A stretch of DNA of 22,023 nucleotides from Pseudomonadota bacterium. Its GTDB lineage: Bacteria > Myxococcota_A > Polyangia > Polyangiales > Polyangiaceae. The stretch's first letter is position 1. The number at the start of each line of letters is the position of its first letter. The position numbers and the translations under genes are program-made. Location: positions 1 to 22,023 of the forward strand of contig JAEWOQ010000179.1 of NCBI GenBank assembly GCA_023460875.1, in the 5' to 3' direction. Of the stretch, positions 7,901 to 15,234 are shown one piece after another. The notes beneath the pieces are model-generated. The model had not been told where the DNA came from. It made no database searches and was given only the letters and a program-made list of their open reading frames with translations.

Positions 7901-9632
7901 CGTCGCGTAGGACCAGGGGAGAGACCTCCAGGCGCGTCCTGCCCTCGATCTCCGTACCGTCGCCGTGCCGCGCGCCGAGCTCGACGGCGAGCACGCCGGG
8001 GTCGCCCTCGGCGCGCACGTCGAGGCGATCCAGGCGCAGCGCGCCGGCCTGCGCCCCCGTGGAGCGAAGGTGTCCTGTCAGCCGTAGGGCGGAGGGGGTA
8101 TCGATGGCGCCGCTCGCGCGCGCGCTCACCGTCGCCGTCGTGGAAGCGAGCTCCTGCCAACGGAGCGCGCTCGATCGCAGCTCGAGGCGAGCGTCGAGGT
8201 GTCCGCCTTCCAACGAACCCTGAACGTTCGCCTCGACCGTGCCGCGGGCGCCGAGCAGAGCGCGTAGACGCGGGCTATTCTCGAGGCGGGTGCGCAGCAC
8301 CCGCGCCTCGAAGGCGATGTCCCCGTCGGGGGTCCTGCGCACGTCGAGGTGGGCGGGGATGCCCTGCTCATGGAAGGTGGCGCTCGCCTCGAGCCCAGCC
8401 CCGTCGTAGGTGCCGCGAAAGTCGACCGCGGGGATGCCGATCCCGTTGACGTGGCTCGCGGGTAAAGTGCCGTTGAGCTCGGCGCTGATGTCCGCGCCGT
8501 CGGACCAGAGCAGCAGAGCGCCTCGGGAGTCGATGGAGGTGCGCGGGAGGTCCGGGGCGAGCTGGGCGAGATCGATGCCCTCCGTGTCGATGTCCACGTC
8601 CGCCTCGACGCCGTCTTCCAAGAGCAGCAGCCCTCGGGCAGAGAGCAACCCCCCGCCGAGCTCCGCGCTCACCCGCGCCGTCAGCTCGGGGAGCTGCCCC
8701 GCCGCGCTGACGCGCGCGGCGATGGAGCTCTGCAGCGGCCACTCCGGGATCAGCGCGCGCGCGGCCACCGGATCGATCTGCGGCAGCTCCGCGCGGGCCT
8801 CCACGTGCTTGCCATCGAGCCGCCCAAAGAAGCTCACAGGCACCTCGCCCAGCTCCCCGTCGAAGGAGGACCAGATCGGCCCGGGCGCTCGCACGTGGAT
8901 CCCTGCGAGACCGCTCGCTTGCCAGCGGTCGAAGGCGACGAGCCGAAGCCCGAAGCGCTCGAAGTCGATGGTGGCGCCGTCCGGCGTCACGAGCAGCGCG
9001 CCGCGCGCGCTACGGAGCTCCGCGTGCATGGGGGGCGCCTCGCCGAAGCGGCCCTCCGCCTCCAGGTGTCCGAGCTCGACTACGGGGAACGTCACGGTCA
9101 CCCGTCGCGTGGGGCCGCGGCTGGGCTGCGCCGGATCGGAGCGCACCCGAAAGGTCTCGATGAGCGTCGGGAGCTCGCCGTCCCCTGGGAGCACCAGCGC
9201 CCACGCGCCATCGAGTCGCACGTGGTCGATGCGCAACTGCCAGGACTCGCGGCCCCCCAGATACTCGCGCAGGACGTTCGTCGCCAAGTAGGTCGCGTGC
9301 AAGCGATCGACCGTGGCGACGAGCACTCCGCCTGGGTCGTGGACCCGTATGTCGCGGGCCTCCAGCTGGAAGGGACCGAGGCTCTCGAAGGAGCCAACCT
9401 CGAGGCGCCCCTCGAACAGATCGCTGAGGGTCCGACTGACGAGCACCGCGGCGGCGCGGCGCGGCGCGGGCAGATCGAGGTGCAGGAGCGCGCCTGCAAC
9501 GAGGGCCGCGACGAACACGACGGTGAGCGCGAGCGCCCCGATCAGGCGCCGGAGCCAGCGGCCGCGAGGCGGTTGCCCTCCAGCAGTGCGTGGCGGCCCG
9601 AGTCCAGAGCCTGCGGCCCGCCCCGCGCCCAT
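4983..9632 (-). CDS. tamB: TamB-like translocation and assembly module protein (DUF490 family)
   Basis: TamB proteins are anchored in the inner membrane, span the periplasm as a long beta-rich groove and work with an Omp85 partner in outer-membrane assembly or lipid transport. This 1549-residue protein has a single N-terminal membrane segment (about residues 29-51, after RGRWLRRL), followed by about 1,400 residues of repetitive short beta-strands (many LxVxLxGxxxL-type stretches). Near the C-terminus it shows family-typical segments: RLGDQVRVHSRLLDIRLRG, GSIELVPGGRVTVLGRTF, QPSNPHLDVTATW and VIALVLGGG. It ends GTGIDLLWRYRY, like the aromatic C-terminus of known TamB. The ATG at 9632 shares its A with the stop of tamA (TGATG), and a GGAG sequence (minus strand, 9646-9643) lies about ten bases upstream; the same frame extends to 9902, but only inside tamA coding sequence. 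The length is somewhat above the roughly 1,260 residues of the enterobacterial protein. Confidence 0.93.
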   Translation of the reverse strand: MGAGRAAGSGLGPPRTAGGQPPRGRWLRRLIGALALTVVFVAALVAGALLHLDLPAPRRAAAVLVSRTLSDLFEGRLEVGSFESLGPFQLEARDIRVHDPGGVLVATVDRLHATYLATNVLREYLGGRESWQLRIDHVRLDGAWALVLPGDGELPTLIETFRVRSDPAQPSRGPTRRVTVTFPVVELGHLEAEGRFGEAPPMHAELRSARGALLVTPDGATIDFERFGLRLVAFDRWQASGLAGIHVRAPGPIWSSFDGELGEVPVSFFGRLDGKHVEARAELPQIDPVAARALIPEWPLQSSIAARVSAAGQLPELTARVSAELGGGLLSARGLLLLEDGVEADVDIDTEGIDLAQLAPDLPRTSIDSRGALLLWSDGADISAELNGTLPASHVNGIGIPAVDFRGTYDGAGLEASATFHEQGIPAHLDVRRTPDGDIAFEARVLRTRLENSPRLRALLGARGTVEANVQGSLEGGHLDARLELRSSALRWQELASTTATVSARASGAIDTPSALRLTGHLRSTGAQAGALRLDRLDVRAEGDPGVLAVELGARHGDGTEIEGRTRLEVSPLVLRDAELSILRRGARTSARLRRGVIGPRHGQLQGLLLESGGTLEGDVRWSPGRYELDARGAGLDLGRLAEAIAVPRNRLDGTLGLDARVSLGESSSGRLEVALEDASLWTVSGVDLRGSAEFDGRKSAGTLSGGVQGLGQLVASWDGSLAGSPVDPDSWHDGTGQAQVSLDQINLDVLGRALPLPGIQSWGGEGYVRVSVARLEQGQLPQALFLVGTQRLSLDVDTADGPVALDTIDVSLAGAVEGATGKLAATGRVFDYRGDLMTLSTELETDLTALSRELLRGRSPWPLLVDRPLRAVAIVPYRDFAHLPTALRPAGYGGRGAARAVVTGSLAAPELNLNLTAHQVSGAASPFMVPVDGEATLRYAPSSGKLQGSVLASRESLPVARATFDLHLPWQNLTGEPEARTPLWTGDAQIVLDGLPLELLDTVAARRVSGSALGSIAVSRRAWVPRVRADVSLQRLEVGGAKMGEGRFIADTTDDAVVARAHFEDEFGSLTASARAGVVATGAGLEFASEQPLRLTLEARQYDAKVVSPFVRGVFHDLSGPLNGTLQLLLEPSRDPTTDTDAPWRAQLQGNMTLRGGVVEPAVLGLRLEDVSLVLDARPEGEYNVVSLDDIRARANSDRENLRASGKIYLRNLDIEHARFDLDQNDVPLATGGVRLADLTGRASAVVEKRDEELAMTIDVPRMTAALPAQVERPLIELEDNPNIEVLQRRSTAEDFEDDDGEGTPWRIRFRLGDQVRVHSRLLDIRLRGGPELYIADETRVTGSIELVPGGRVTVLGRTFIIDQGRVAFDTDQPSNPHLDVTATWRAPNGVLVMANVQGTAQQPRLSWSSDPGLPGGEAEVIALVLGGGGESRDASAGFAGALVNELLGQAGPRSVQLSVSRDTGTGKGQVARMSERTWDTVTATFQLSEEVWVEGSYLRPHDTAGAVNAQDPGFAGAIDWRFHPDWSLRTEAGNLGTGIDLLWRYRY

Positions 9633-11797
9633 CAGAACGCTTCTCCGATCAGGACGTGGAAGGCGAAGGCGCTGTACCAGGGCTCGTCGATGAAGCCCGG
9701 CGTCTGCGACACGTCGAGGATGGCTGGATCCTCCTGGAGGAGCTGAAGGCCGGGGACACGCCAGCCGATGTCGAGGCGGATGGGACCCACCGGGGAGGCA
9801 TAGCGCACTCCCGGACCGACGGAGACGTGGGGCGCCGTGAAGTCGAGGTCCGCCACCCGGGTGCTCACGTTCGAGGCATCCATGAAGGCCACGAGGGTCC
9901 ATGGGTCAGCGACCCTGAAGCGCAGCTCCAGAGAGGCTTCCCAGAGCGAGAGCCCGCCGAGGGGGCGGATGCAGGCGGGGGGCAGGATCGCCGCGTCGAC
10001 GTTGCAGTCCTCTCCCGTCGGCTGGAGAAAGCCGATGGGCCCGTGGGGGCCGACGCGCCGGTAGGGGTAGCCCCGGTTCGAGTTCGGGCCTCCTGAGTAG
10101 AAGGCGCGGAAGAGCAGTTTGTGCTGATCCCTCACCACGTTCGGGTTGGTCGGATCGAGCCCTACGGCGCCCTGGGCGGCGGGATCGAGGGTCTCGCCGT
10201 AGTTGAAGGGGAACACGAAGCCGAGCCCGACCCGGGCGGCGAGCACCACACGGCGCCCGTAGTCCAGGGGAACGAAGCCGCGCGCCTCCGGGTGGATGCG
10301 CACGTCGCTGACGAGCCCGCCGAACAGAGGGTTTCCGAACTGGAGCGAGGTGGAGATGAAGGCGCCCCGAGTGGTCGTGACGGGATGATCCCGGAGGTCG
10401 AGGGCCGTGATGAGCTCGGGGTAGGAGACGATGACCGTCTCGAGCCCCTCCACGGTGGAGCCCTGGTAGGCGAAGGGGAAGTTCGCGCGCCAGTTGTAGG
10501 AGAGCGTCACGGGCAGGCGCCGCTGCCAAAACACGCGCTCCAAACCAGCGGCGAGGCCGACCTCGTTGTAACCGATGATGCGCTCTCGCTCGGGGTCGCT
10601 GCCCTCGGTGAGAGGATAGAGGAGGGGGTAGATATTGTAGGAGGTGTCGATGAACCCCGTCGTGCGTCCCTCGATGAACGAGGGCTGCCGCAGGCGGAAA
10701 GTCAGGCTGTTCTCCGGCAACATACGGGTCGGAGCAGCGAGGTAGTCGATGCGCGTGGGAAAGAAGGTCACGCCGGGGCGCGCGGAGGCGGTGAAGTTGC
10801 GGAGCCCGCCGAGGAAGTTGCGGTGCTCCCACCCCAGCCGGCCATGCGCTGAGAACCGGAGCACGTCCAGCCGCGCGCCAGCCCCGAGCGTGGCCGTGCG
10901 CAGGGCGGACTCGGTCACGCGGATCGTGATGGGCACCACGCCAGACTCCGGCTCGGACAAGTCCGCGAGGAGCTCGACCCGGGAGAGGGCCCGGAGCTCG
11001 AGGAGGGCGGCGCGCGCGAGCTCCAGCTCCCCCTGGGAATACACGTCTCCCTCCTTCAGCTTCAGCGCCTCTCGCACGGGGCCCTCGGGGAGCTGGCTCA
11101 GGCCCTCGATGCGGACGGCGCCGAGCACGGAGCTCTTCCCCGGCTTCGCCTCGAACTCCAGGAGCGCGGTGTGCGTCACCAGGTCGACCTGCGCTCCGCC
11201 GGTCACCTCTGCGAACGCATAGCCGCGGTCCGCCAAAGCGTTGGCCATGTCGAGCTTCGCCCGCTCGAAGACGTCTTCGTCGAAGACATCGTCCCGTTGC
11301 AGGGTGAGCGCCCGCGCGACGGCGGTGGAGACCTCGAAGGGCAGATCGGCCAACCCCGAGGTGCGCACCTCGCTGACGCGCACCGGCTCGCCTGACAGCA
11401 CCTCGATCTCGACGCGGACCTTGTCCTCGTCGGTCCGGACGACGCGGGCTGCGCGGACGACGGCCTCATAGTACCCGCGGCGCTGGAGCTGGCGCTGAAT
11501 GCGTTCGAGATCGCGCTCCAGGCCGGCACTATCGAAGAGCTCATATTCGTAGACGCCCCACAGCCCAAATAGCCGTGGGGTGGGCTGCGTGGCGAGCCCT
11601 GCTTCGAGCTCGCCCGCGTGCGCGGCGGGTGCGCCGTCGATCCGCACGCTCTGGACCGCGTCCCGCCCCGGCGGGACCGCGTGGCTACAGCCCGTGAGCA
11701 GGGCGATGCCCGAAAGGAGACAAACGAACAGAGCGCGAAGAAGCTCCGTTCTCCGCGCCCCGATCTTCGTTGTCGCGCTGGTCTTCCCGGCAGTCAC
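9632..11797 (-). CDS. tamA: TamA/BamA-like Omp85 outer-membrane protein with lipobox
   Basis: This 721-residue protein belongs to the Omp85 family. The N-terminus has arginines (ARRTELLR), a hydrophobic stretch and the lipobox LLTGC with Cys37, so the mature form is predicted to be lipidated. Three POTRA-like domains follow (about residues 47-117, 119-203 and 206-290), as in TamA rather than the five of BamA. The rest is a 16-strand-type beta barrel. It includes the conserved loop GGPNSNRGYPYRRVGP (RGY near residue 575) and the late motif VGPGVRYASPVGPIRLDIGW, and it ends in phenylalanine (LIGEAF), the usual barrel-assembly signal. The start is GTG 11797; no better start is visible upstream. 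It is followed by tamB with a one-base overlap, which supports the TamA assignment. A lipid anchor is unlike proteobacterial TamA and recalls the TamL variant of Bacteroidetes. Confidence 0.92.
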   Translation of the reverse strand: MTAGKTSATTKIGARRTELLRALFVCLLSGIALLTGCSHAVPPGRDAVQSVRIDGAPAAHAGELEAGLATQPTPRLFGLWGVYEYELFDSAGLERDLERIQRQLQRRGYYEAVVRAARVVRTDEDKVRVEIEVLSGEPVRVSEVRTSGLADLPFEVSTAVARALTLQRDDVFDEDVFERAKLDMANALADRGYAFAEVTGGAQVDLVTHTALLEFEAKPGKSSVLGAVRIEGLSQLPEGPVREALKLKEGDVYSQGELELARAALLELRALSRVELLADLSEPESGVVPITIRVTESALRTATLGAGARLDVLRFSAHGRLGWEHRNFLGGLRNFTASARPGVTFFPTRIDYLAAPTRMLPENSLTFRLRQPSFIEGRTTGFIDTSYNIYPLLYPLTEGSDPERERIIGYNEVGLAAGLERVFWQRRLPVTLSYNWRANFPFAYQGSTVEGLETVIVSYPELITALDLRDHPVTTTRGAFISTSLQFGNPLFGGLVSDVRIHPEARGFVPLDYGRRVVLAARVGLGFVFPFNYGETLDPAAQGAVGLDPTNPNVVRDQHKLLFRAFYSGGPNSNRGYPYRRVGPHGPIGFLQPTGEDCNVDAAILPPACIRPLGGLSLWEASLELRFRVADPWTLVAFMDASNVSTRVADLDFTAPHVSVGPGVRYASPVGPIRLDIGWRVPGLQLLQEDPAILDVSQTPGFIDEPWYSAFAFHVLIGEAF

Positions 11798-11919
11798 TTT
11801 GGCCCGCGCCCTGGCCTACCGCATCTCGCGACCGGAGTCGTGAGAACTAGAGCACCGGTCGTCGCAGGGAGGGCCTGATGGGCTCGGTCAAGCCGGCGCT
11901 CGGCTGGCGACTCGATCCA

Positions 11920-11950
11920 AGCCCCAGCCCCAGAAAGCCCCAGCCCAGAA
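11920..11950. repeat. Short imperfect tandem repeat downstream of lipoprotein gene
   Basis: AGCCCCAGCCCCAGAA (11920-11935) is followed at once by AGCCCCAGCCCAGAA (11936-11950), one base shorter. It lies immediately downstream of the stop codon of the minus-strand lipoprotein gene. On the minus strand it reads as G-rich runs with short T-tracts (TTTCTGGGGCTGGGGCTT), but it does not form a convincing hairpin. Confidence 0.5.
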
Positions 11951-11952
11951 AC

Positions 11953-12666
11953 TCAGCGGGCCCTGCGCTTGACGCCCGGCAGGGTGGCCAGCTCGGACGC
12001 CGTTTCGTCGTACTTGACGGAGTTGTACGTGATGATCCCCATGAGCGGGTCCGCCTCGGCGCCGCCGGACGACATCGTGAAGGTGGTGGCGTACGTACCT
12101 TCGACGGTCACCTTCGCCCCAACGGCCGGCAAAGGATTCGGCAGAGTCACGCCCCAGACCGAGTCCATGACCTCCGTGTCGTCCTTGCCTTTGTCGTACT
12201 CCTGAATGGCGTCGTAGACCTGGGCGAAGTTGGAGGCCCAGCCCATCACCTTGATCGAGTCTTCGACCGGCGCGTCCTTGCTGTCGGCGATCCAGAAGGT
12301 GGGGACCGGCGCGATGCAACCCTCGGGGTCCGCCTTACCGCCCTTGTGCACGGCGCAGGCGGGCGCGTCGAGCAGGTTGGTCTTGATGATGTAGCCGGTG
12401 ATGCTGAGCTTCTGATCGGCGACCTCCTTGCGGTGGACGCGGTTCCGCAGATGGTAGCTCGCGCCCCAGACCGTGTAGGCCTCACCGTTCTTGATCGGCT
12501 TCTGCGGCACGTTCGGTACCGGAGGCAAGTTGGCCTTCGTGCCGGTGTGCGCGGGCTTCGGCTCGTATTTGACTTCGTCGCGACCGCATCCCGCGAATGC
12601 GGTGGCGGCGACCAGGACGGAAACGAGTGCGGCGGTACGTGCGTAGCGATTGCGATGATGCGACAT
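11953..12666 (-). CDS. Lipoprotein of unknown function
   Basis: This 237-residue protein begins with a lipoprotein signal peptide: positive residues (HHRNRYAR), a hydrophobic core (LVSVLVAATA) and the lipobox FAGC with Cys27. The next residues, GRDE, place no aspartate at position +2. The mature part is soluble and rich in beta-strand-forming residues, with two further cysteines (in APACAVH and EGCIAP) that could pair. The segment VGAKVTVEGTYATTF resembles a strand of an OB-like barrel, but I cannot name the family. A strong ribosome binding site (GAGGAGG, minus strand 12683-12677) lies ten bases before the ATG and confirms the start. It precedes tamA on the same strand by 155 bases, so it may be co-transcribed with tamAB. 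A link to TAM function is only inference. Confidence 0.85.
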   Translation of the reverse strand: MSHHRNRYARTAALVSVLVAATAFAGCGRDEVKYEPKPAHTGTKANLPPVPNVPQKPIKNGEAYTVWGASYHLRNRVHRKEVADQKLSITGYIIKTNLLDAPACAVHKGGKADPEGCIAPVPTFWIADSKDAPVEDSIKVMGWASNFAQVYDAIQEYDKGKDDTEVMDSVWGVTLPNPLPAVGAKVTVEGTYATTFTMSSGGAEADPLMGIITYNSVKYDETASELATLPGVKRRAR

Positions 12667-12676
12667 CTGCAGAGGT

Positions 12677-12691
12677 CCTCCTCAGCTGAGG
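12677..12691 (-). promoter_or_regulatory. Shine-Dalgarno overlapped by a 12-bp palindrome
   Basis: The lipoprotein ribosome binding site GAGGAGG (minus strand, 12683-12677) overlaps the perfect palindrome CCTCAGCTGAGG at 12680-12691. The palindrome could be a protein binding site or could pair part of the ribosome binding site in the mRNA. It could also be chance. Confidence 0.45.
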
Positions 12692-12934
12692 TCGACGACG
12701 GTAGTCCGCCCGGGTACCCGACTGCAAGCGGGCTGATCTCTTCAGTTTTCCAGAGCCGAGGCTAGCCCGCTCCCGCGTCGCTCAGGGACGAGCCCCGTCG
12801 GCCGGCAAGAGTAAAGTTTTCCGTTTCTCATGTGATGAGGGCGGGCCCCGCGGACCATCGAAGCAGCCGAATGGAAAGGGGTTTACGGGCCGGCGTGCTG
12901 GCGCTGTTGCGGGGGCAGGGCTAGTCTCGGAGGC

Positions 12935-13654
12935 GTGGGCCGCACGGTGTGGATTGGCGACGTGCACGGCTGCGCGGACGAGCTCGAAGAGCTGCTCGCG
13001 ACGCTGAGCGTCACGGAGGACGACCGCGTCGTGTTCGTCGGTGACCTAGTCGCCCGGGGCCCCGACAGCCGGCGGGTGTTGCGGGTCGCCCGGGAGCTCC
13101 GCGCCCTCGCGGTGCGGGGGAACCACGAGCACCGGATGTTGGTGGCGCACGGGGCGCTGACGCGGGGGGAGCGCGGACCGCGACTCGGGCCAGCACACCA
13201 ACGCCTCCTGAGCGAGCTGACCGACGAGGACTGGGCGCAGCTCGAAGCACTGCCCCTGTCCCTCGAGCTTCCGGAGCATCAGGTGCGCGTCGTGCATGCA
13301 GGGGTGGTGCCCGGGGTCCCCTTCGAGCAGCAGCAGCCGTGGACGTTGCTTCATGTGCGTTCCCTGACCGCGCTGGGGGCGGCGAGCGATCGCTATGCGC
13401 CGGTCTCCTGGGCTGAGCGGTATGTGGGACCGCCCCACGTCATCTTCGGTCACAACGCGCAGGCGGGGCTGCAGCTCTCTCCGTTCGCGACGGGGCTGGA
13501 CACGGGCTGCGTGTACGGCGGAGCGCTGACGGCGCTGGTGCTCGAGCGCGCGCAGGTCCCCCCGCCAGCGTCGGAGCGACGCGACGTGCTCGTCTCCGTG
13601 CCTGCTCGCCAACGCTACGTCGACTATGGTCCCCGCCCTGCGCGAGCCTCCTGA
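12935..13654 (+). CDS. Calcineurin-like (ApaH/PrpE-type) metallophosphatase
   Basis: This protein of about 239 residues has all the metal-binding blocks of the PPP/ApaH phosphatase superfamily in order: GDVHG (residues 8-12), GDLVARGPDS (about 36-45), GNHEHR (about 62-67), a histidine in VVHAGVVPG and the late FGHNAQ followed by LDTGCVYGGALTAL. Such enzymes hydrolyse phosphate esters using two metal ions. ApaH relatives cleave diadenosine tetraphosphate, while others are protein phosphatases, so the substrate is left open. The start is uncertain: GTG 12935 lies only one base after GGAGG (12929-12933), whereas the in-frame GTG 12947 is 13 bases after it and would give MWIGDVHG. The gene overlaps rsmE by 29 bases, so the two are co-transcribed and possibly coupled. 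Confidence 0.9.
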   Translation: MGRTVWIGDVHGCADELEELLATLSVTEDDRVVFVGDLVARGPDSRRVLRVARELRALAVRGNHEHRMLVAHGALTRGERGPRLGPAHQRLLSELTDEDWAQLEALPLSLELPEHQVRVVHAGVVPGVPFEQQQPWTLLHVRSLTALGAASDRYAPVSWAERYVGPPHVIFGHNAQAGLQLSPFATGLDTGCVYGGALTALVLERAQVPPPASERRDVLVSVPARQRYVDYGPRPARAS

Positions 13655-14453
13655 GCGCGCTTTGCTCCGGGTCCCGGTGGCGTCCCTGCGCGGCGGCGAG
13701 ATGGCGCTCGACGAGGCCACCAGCCGCTATGTCGTCCGCGTCCATCGTCTCCGGAGCGGTGCGGAGTTCCTCGCCTTCGATCCGGAGGCGGCGGTCGAGG
13801 CGAGGGCGCGGCTCGCGAGCGATCGCCTGCCGATCGCCTCGATCCTCGTGGACGAGGTGCGCCCTGCCGCGGCGCCCGCGGGGTGGCGCACCAGCCTGCT
13901 GCAGGCAGTCGGGAAGGGCGACAAACCAGAGCAGGCGGTGCGGGACGCAACCGTGCTCGGCGCGCGGCGCGTGCTGTTCGTGGAGACCGAGCGTTGCGTC
14001 GCCCGAGCCACCGGCGACAACCGTCGGCAGCGAGAGCGGCGGATCGCGGTCGAGGCCGCTCGCCAGGCGGGGAGGGGCGATGTCCCGGATCTAGGAGGGC
14101 CCGAGCCCCTCGAGGCGGCGCTTCGCTCCCTCGACTCTGGATCCCTGCGCCTCGTGTGCGCTTGGCATCCCGACGCCGTGCCGCTGCTACGAGCCCTGGC
14201 GGGCTGGCGCATGGACCAAGAGCTCGTGCTCCTCATCGGACCGGAGGGCGGCCTGACCTCTCTGGAGCTCGCGCAAGCGATGGAACAGGGCTTCTCGCCG
14301 ATCAGCCTCGGTCCCCTCGTCTTGCGCACGGAGACCGCCGCGACGGTTGCGCTCGGGGTCGCGCGGAGCTACGCGGACGCTCAGCGGCCCTACGACGACG
14401 CCACTCGTCCCTGTGGTGGTCGCCCGTCTTCCGATGACCCCGCCCATGGTTGA
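13626..14453 (+). CDS. rsmE: 16S rRNA (uracil(1498)-N(3))-methyltransferase RsmE
   Basis: RsmE is a SPOUT-class (trefoil-knot) enzyme that methylates U1498 of 16S rRNA in the small subunit. The 275-residue sequence shows the family blocks: an N-terminal PUA-like part (SRYVVRVHRLRSGAEFLAFD), then GKGDKPEQAVRDATVLG (about residues 97-113), the ER and Q residues of RRIAVEAARQAGR, and the knot and SAM-binding segments LLIGPEGGLTSLE and SLGPLVLRTETAATVALG. A C-terminal tail of roughly 25 residues after the last helix, rich in Asp, Pro and Arg, exceeds the usual 240-250 residue length. The start ATG 13626 lies inside the end of the phosphatase gene. The stop overlaps the start of the B12-binding gene. 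I see no strong ribosome binding site, which fits translational coupling. Confidence 0.94.
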   Translation: MVPALREPPERALLRVPVASLRGGEMALDEATSRYVVRVHRLRSGAEFLAFDPEAAVEARARLASDRLPIASILVDEVRPAAAPAGWRTSLLQAVGKGDKPEQAVRDATVLGARRVLFVETERCVARATGDNRRQRERRIAVEAARQAGRGDVPDLGGPEPLEAALRSLDSGSLRLVCAWHPDAVPLLRALAGWRMDQELVLLIGPEGGLTSLELAQAMEQGFSPISLGPLVLRTETAATVALGVARSYADAQRPYDDATRPCGGRPSSDDPAHG

Positions 14454-14835
14454 GCCCCGCCGCATCCTCGTCGCCAAGCCGGGACTGGATGGTCACGATC
14501 GTGGCGCCAAGGTCGTGGCGCGGGCGCTCCGGGACGCCGGCTTCGAGGTGATCTACACGGGCCTCCATCAGACGCCGGAGATGATCGCCGCCGCTGCGGT
14601 GCAAGAGGACGTCGACGCGATCGGGTTGTCGATCATGAGCGGCGCGCACAACACGCTCTTCCCCGCGGTCATCGACGCGCTGCGCCAGCTGGGTGCCGAG
14701 GACGTCCCCGTGTTCGGCGGCGGCATCATCCCCGACGAAGACGTGGCGACCCTCCAAGCAGCCGGCGTGACCAAGGTGTTCCAGCCGGGGACGCCCCTGG
14801 CCGAGATCGTCTCCTGGATCGAGCAGCACATTTGA
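14446..14835 (+). CDS. Stand-alone cobalamin-binding domain protein (methylmalonyl-CoA mutase C-terminal type)
   Basis: This protein of about 129 residues consists only of the B12-binding domain found at the C-terminus of methylmalonyl-CoA mutase-type acyl-CoA mutases. It has the base-off/His-on signature DGHDRG (histidine as the lower cobalt ligand), followed by GLSIMSGAH and VFGGGIIPDED, the usual DxHxxG, SxL and GG elements. Separate small subunits of this type pair with a large catalytic subunit in split mutases. No large subunit or MeaB-type chaperone lies nearby, so the partner must be encoded elsewhere, or the domain acts as a B12-dependent regulator or carrier. ATG 14446 is the likely start and overlaps the rsmE stop by eight bases; ATG 14434 is also possible. 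The frame itself extends further back to 14347, but only within rsmE. Confidence 0.9.
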   Translation: MVEPRRILVAKPGLDGHDRGAKVVARALRDAGFEVIYTGLHQTPEMIAAAAVQEDVDAIGLSIMSGAHNTLFPAVIDALRQLGAEDVPVFGGGIIPDEDVATLQAAGVTKVFQPGTPLAEIVSWIEQHI

Positions 14836-14982
14836 GCTGTGTCTCTCGAGCCGCGCTCGACGTGGGCTTCGAGCCACGGGGGGCGTGTGGGCGCGGCGGG
14901 GTCGGAAGCGGGATGAAGCCTGAGAAAGGCAGGTTCAGGGGGTCCTGGTCCGCGGGCACGTGACTTGCGAGGTCCGCTGGTC

Positions 14983-15120
14983 ATGGACCATTCCGTCCTC
15001 GTTTGCCTGCAGCTCGTCCCGCTCGTGATCGTCGGCGCCGTCTTCGCAGGCACCTTGCGCCTCGGGGCGCGACCGCCCGCCCCGCGTCAGAGCGGTCGCC
15101 CGCCGGAAGCCAAGATGTAG
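14983..15120 (+). CDS. Possible small single-pass membrane protein
   Basis: An ATG at 14983 opens a 45-codon frame ending at TAG 15118-15120. It encodes a short N-terminus (MDHS), one hydrophobic helix (VLVCLQLVPLVIVGAVFAG, about residues 5-23), and a basic, proline-rich tail (RLGARPPAPRQSGRPPEAK). A GAGG sequence at 14969-14972 is ten bases upstream, a workable ribosome binding site. The positive tail after the helix predicts the tail in the cytoplasm. It is the only frame in this gap that reads like a protein, but it is short, has no recognised family, and a hydrophobic run of this size can occur by chance in GC-rich DNA. Confidence 0.4.
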   Translation: MDHSVLVCLQLVPLVIVGAVFAGTLRLGARPPAPRQSGRPPEAKM

Positions 15121-15234
15121 CTGACGCGGCGCCGCCGAGGGCGCCCGCGCCCTGACACTGATCGCCTGAGCATGTGTGCTCGAGGGGGATGGGGATCGGC
15201 CCCGGAGCGGGCAAGCTTTCGACGTGCCGCTCAG

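Noticed and set aside
6670..8160. 496-codon minus-strand frame in another phase inside tamB.
   Set aside because: Extremely Arg/Ala/Pro-rich composition typical of an out-of-frame reading; the tamB frame is continuous through it.
9633..9902. N-terminal extension of the tamB frame back to 9902 (90 more codons).
   Set aside because: It lies wholly inside tamA coding sequence and is Arg/Pro-rich like other shadow frames; ATG 9632 is followed by a normal signal-anchor and has the TGATG coupling.
11878..12765. 295-codon plus-strand frame opposite the lipoprotein gene.
   Set aside because: The minus strand has a signal peptide, a lipobox and a strong ribosome binding site; the plus frame has no recognisable features.
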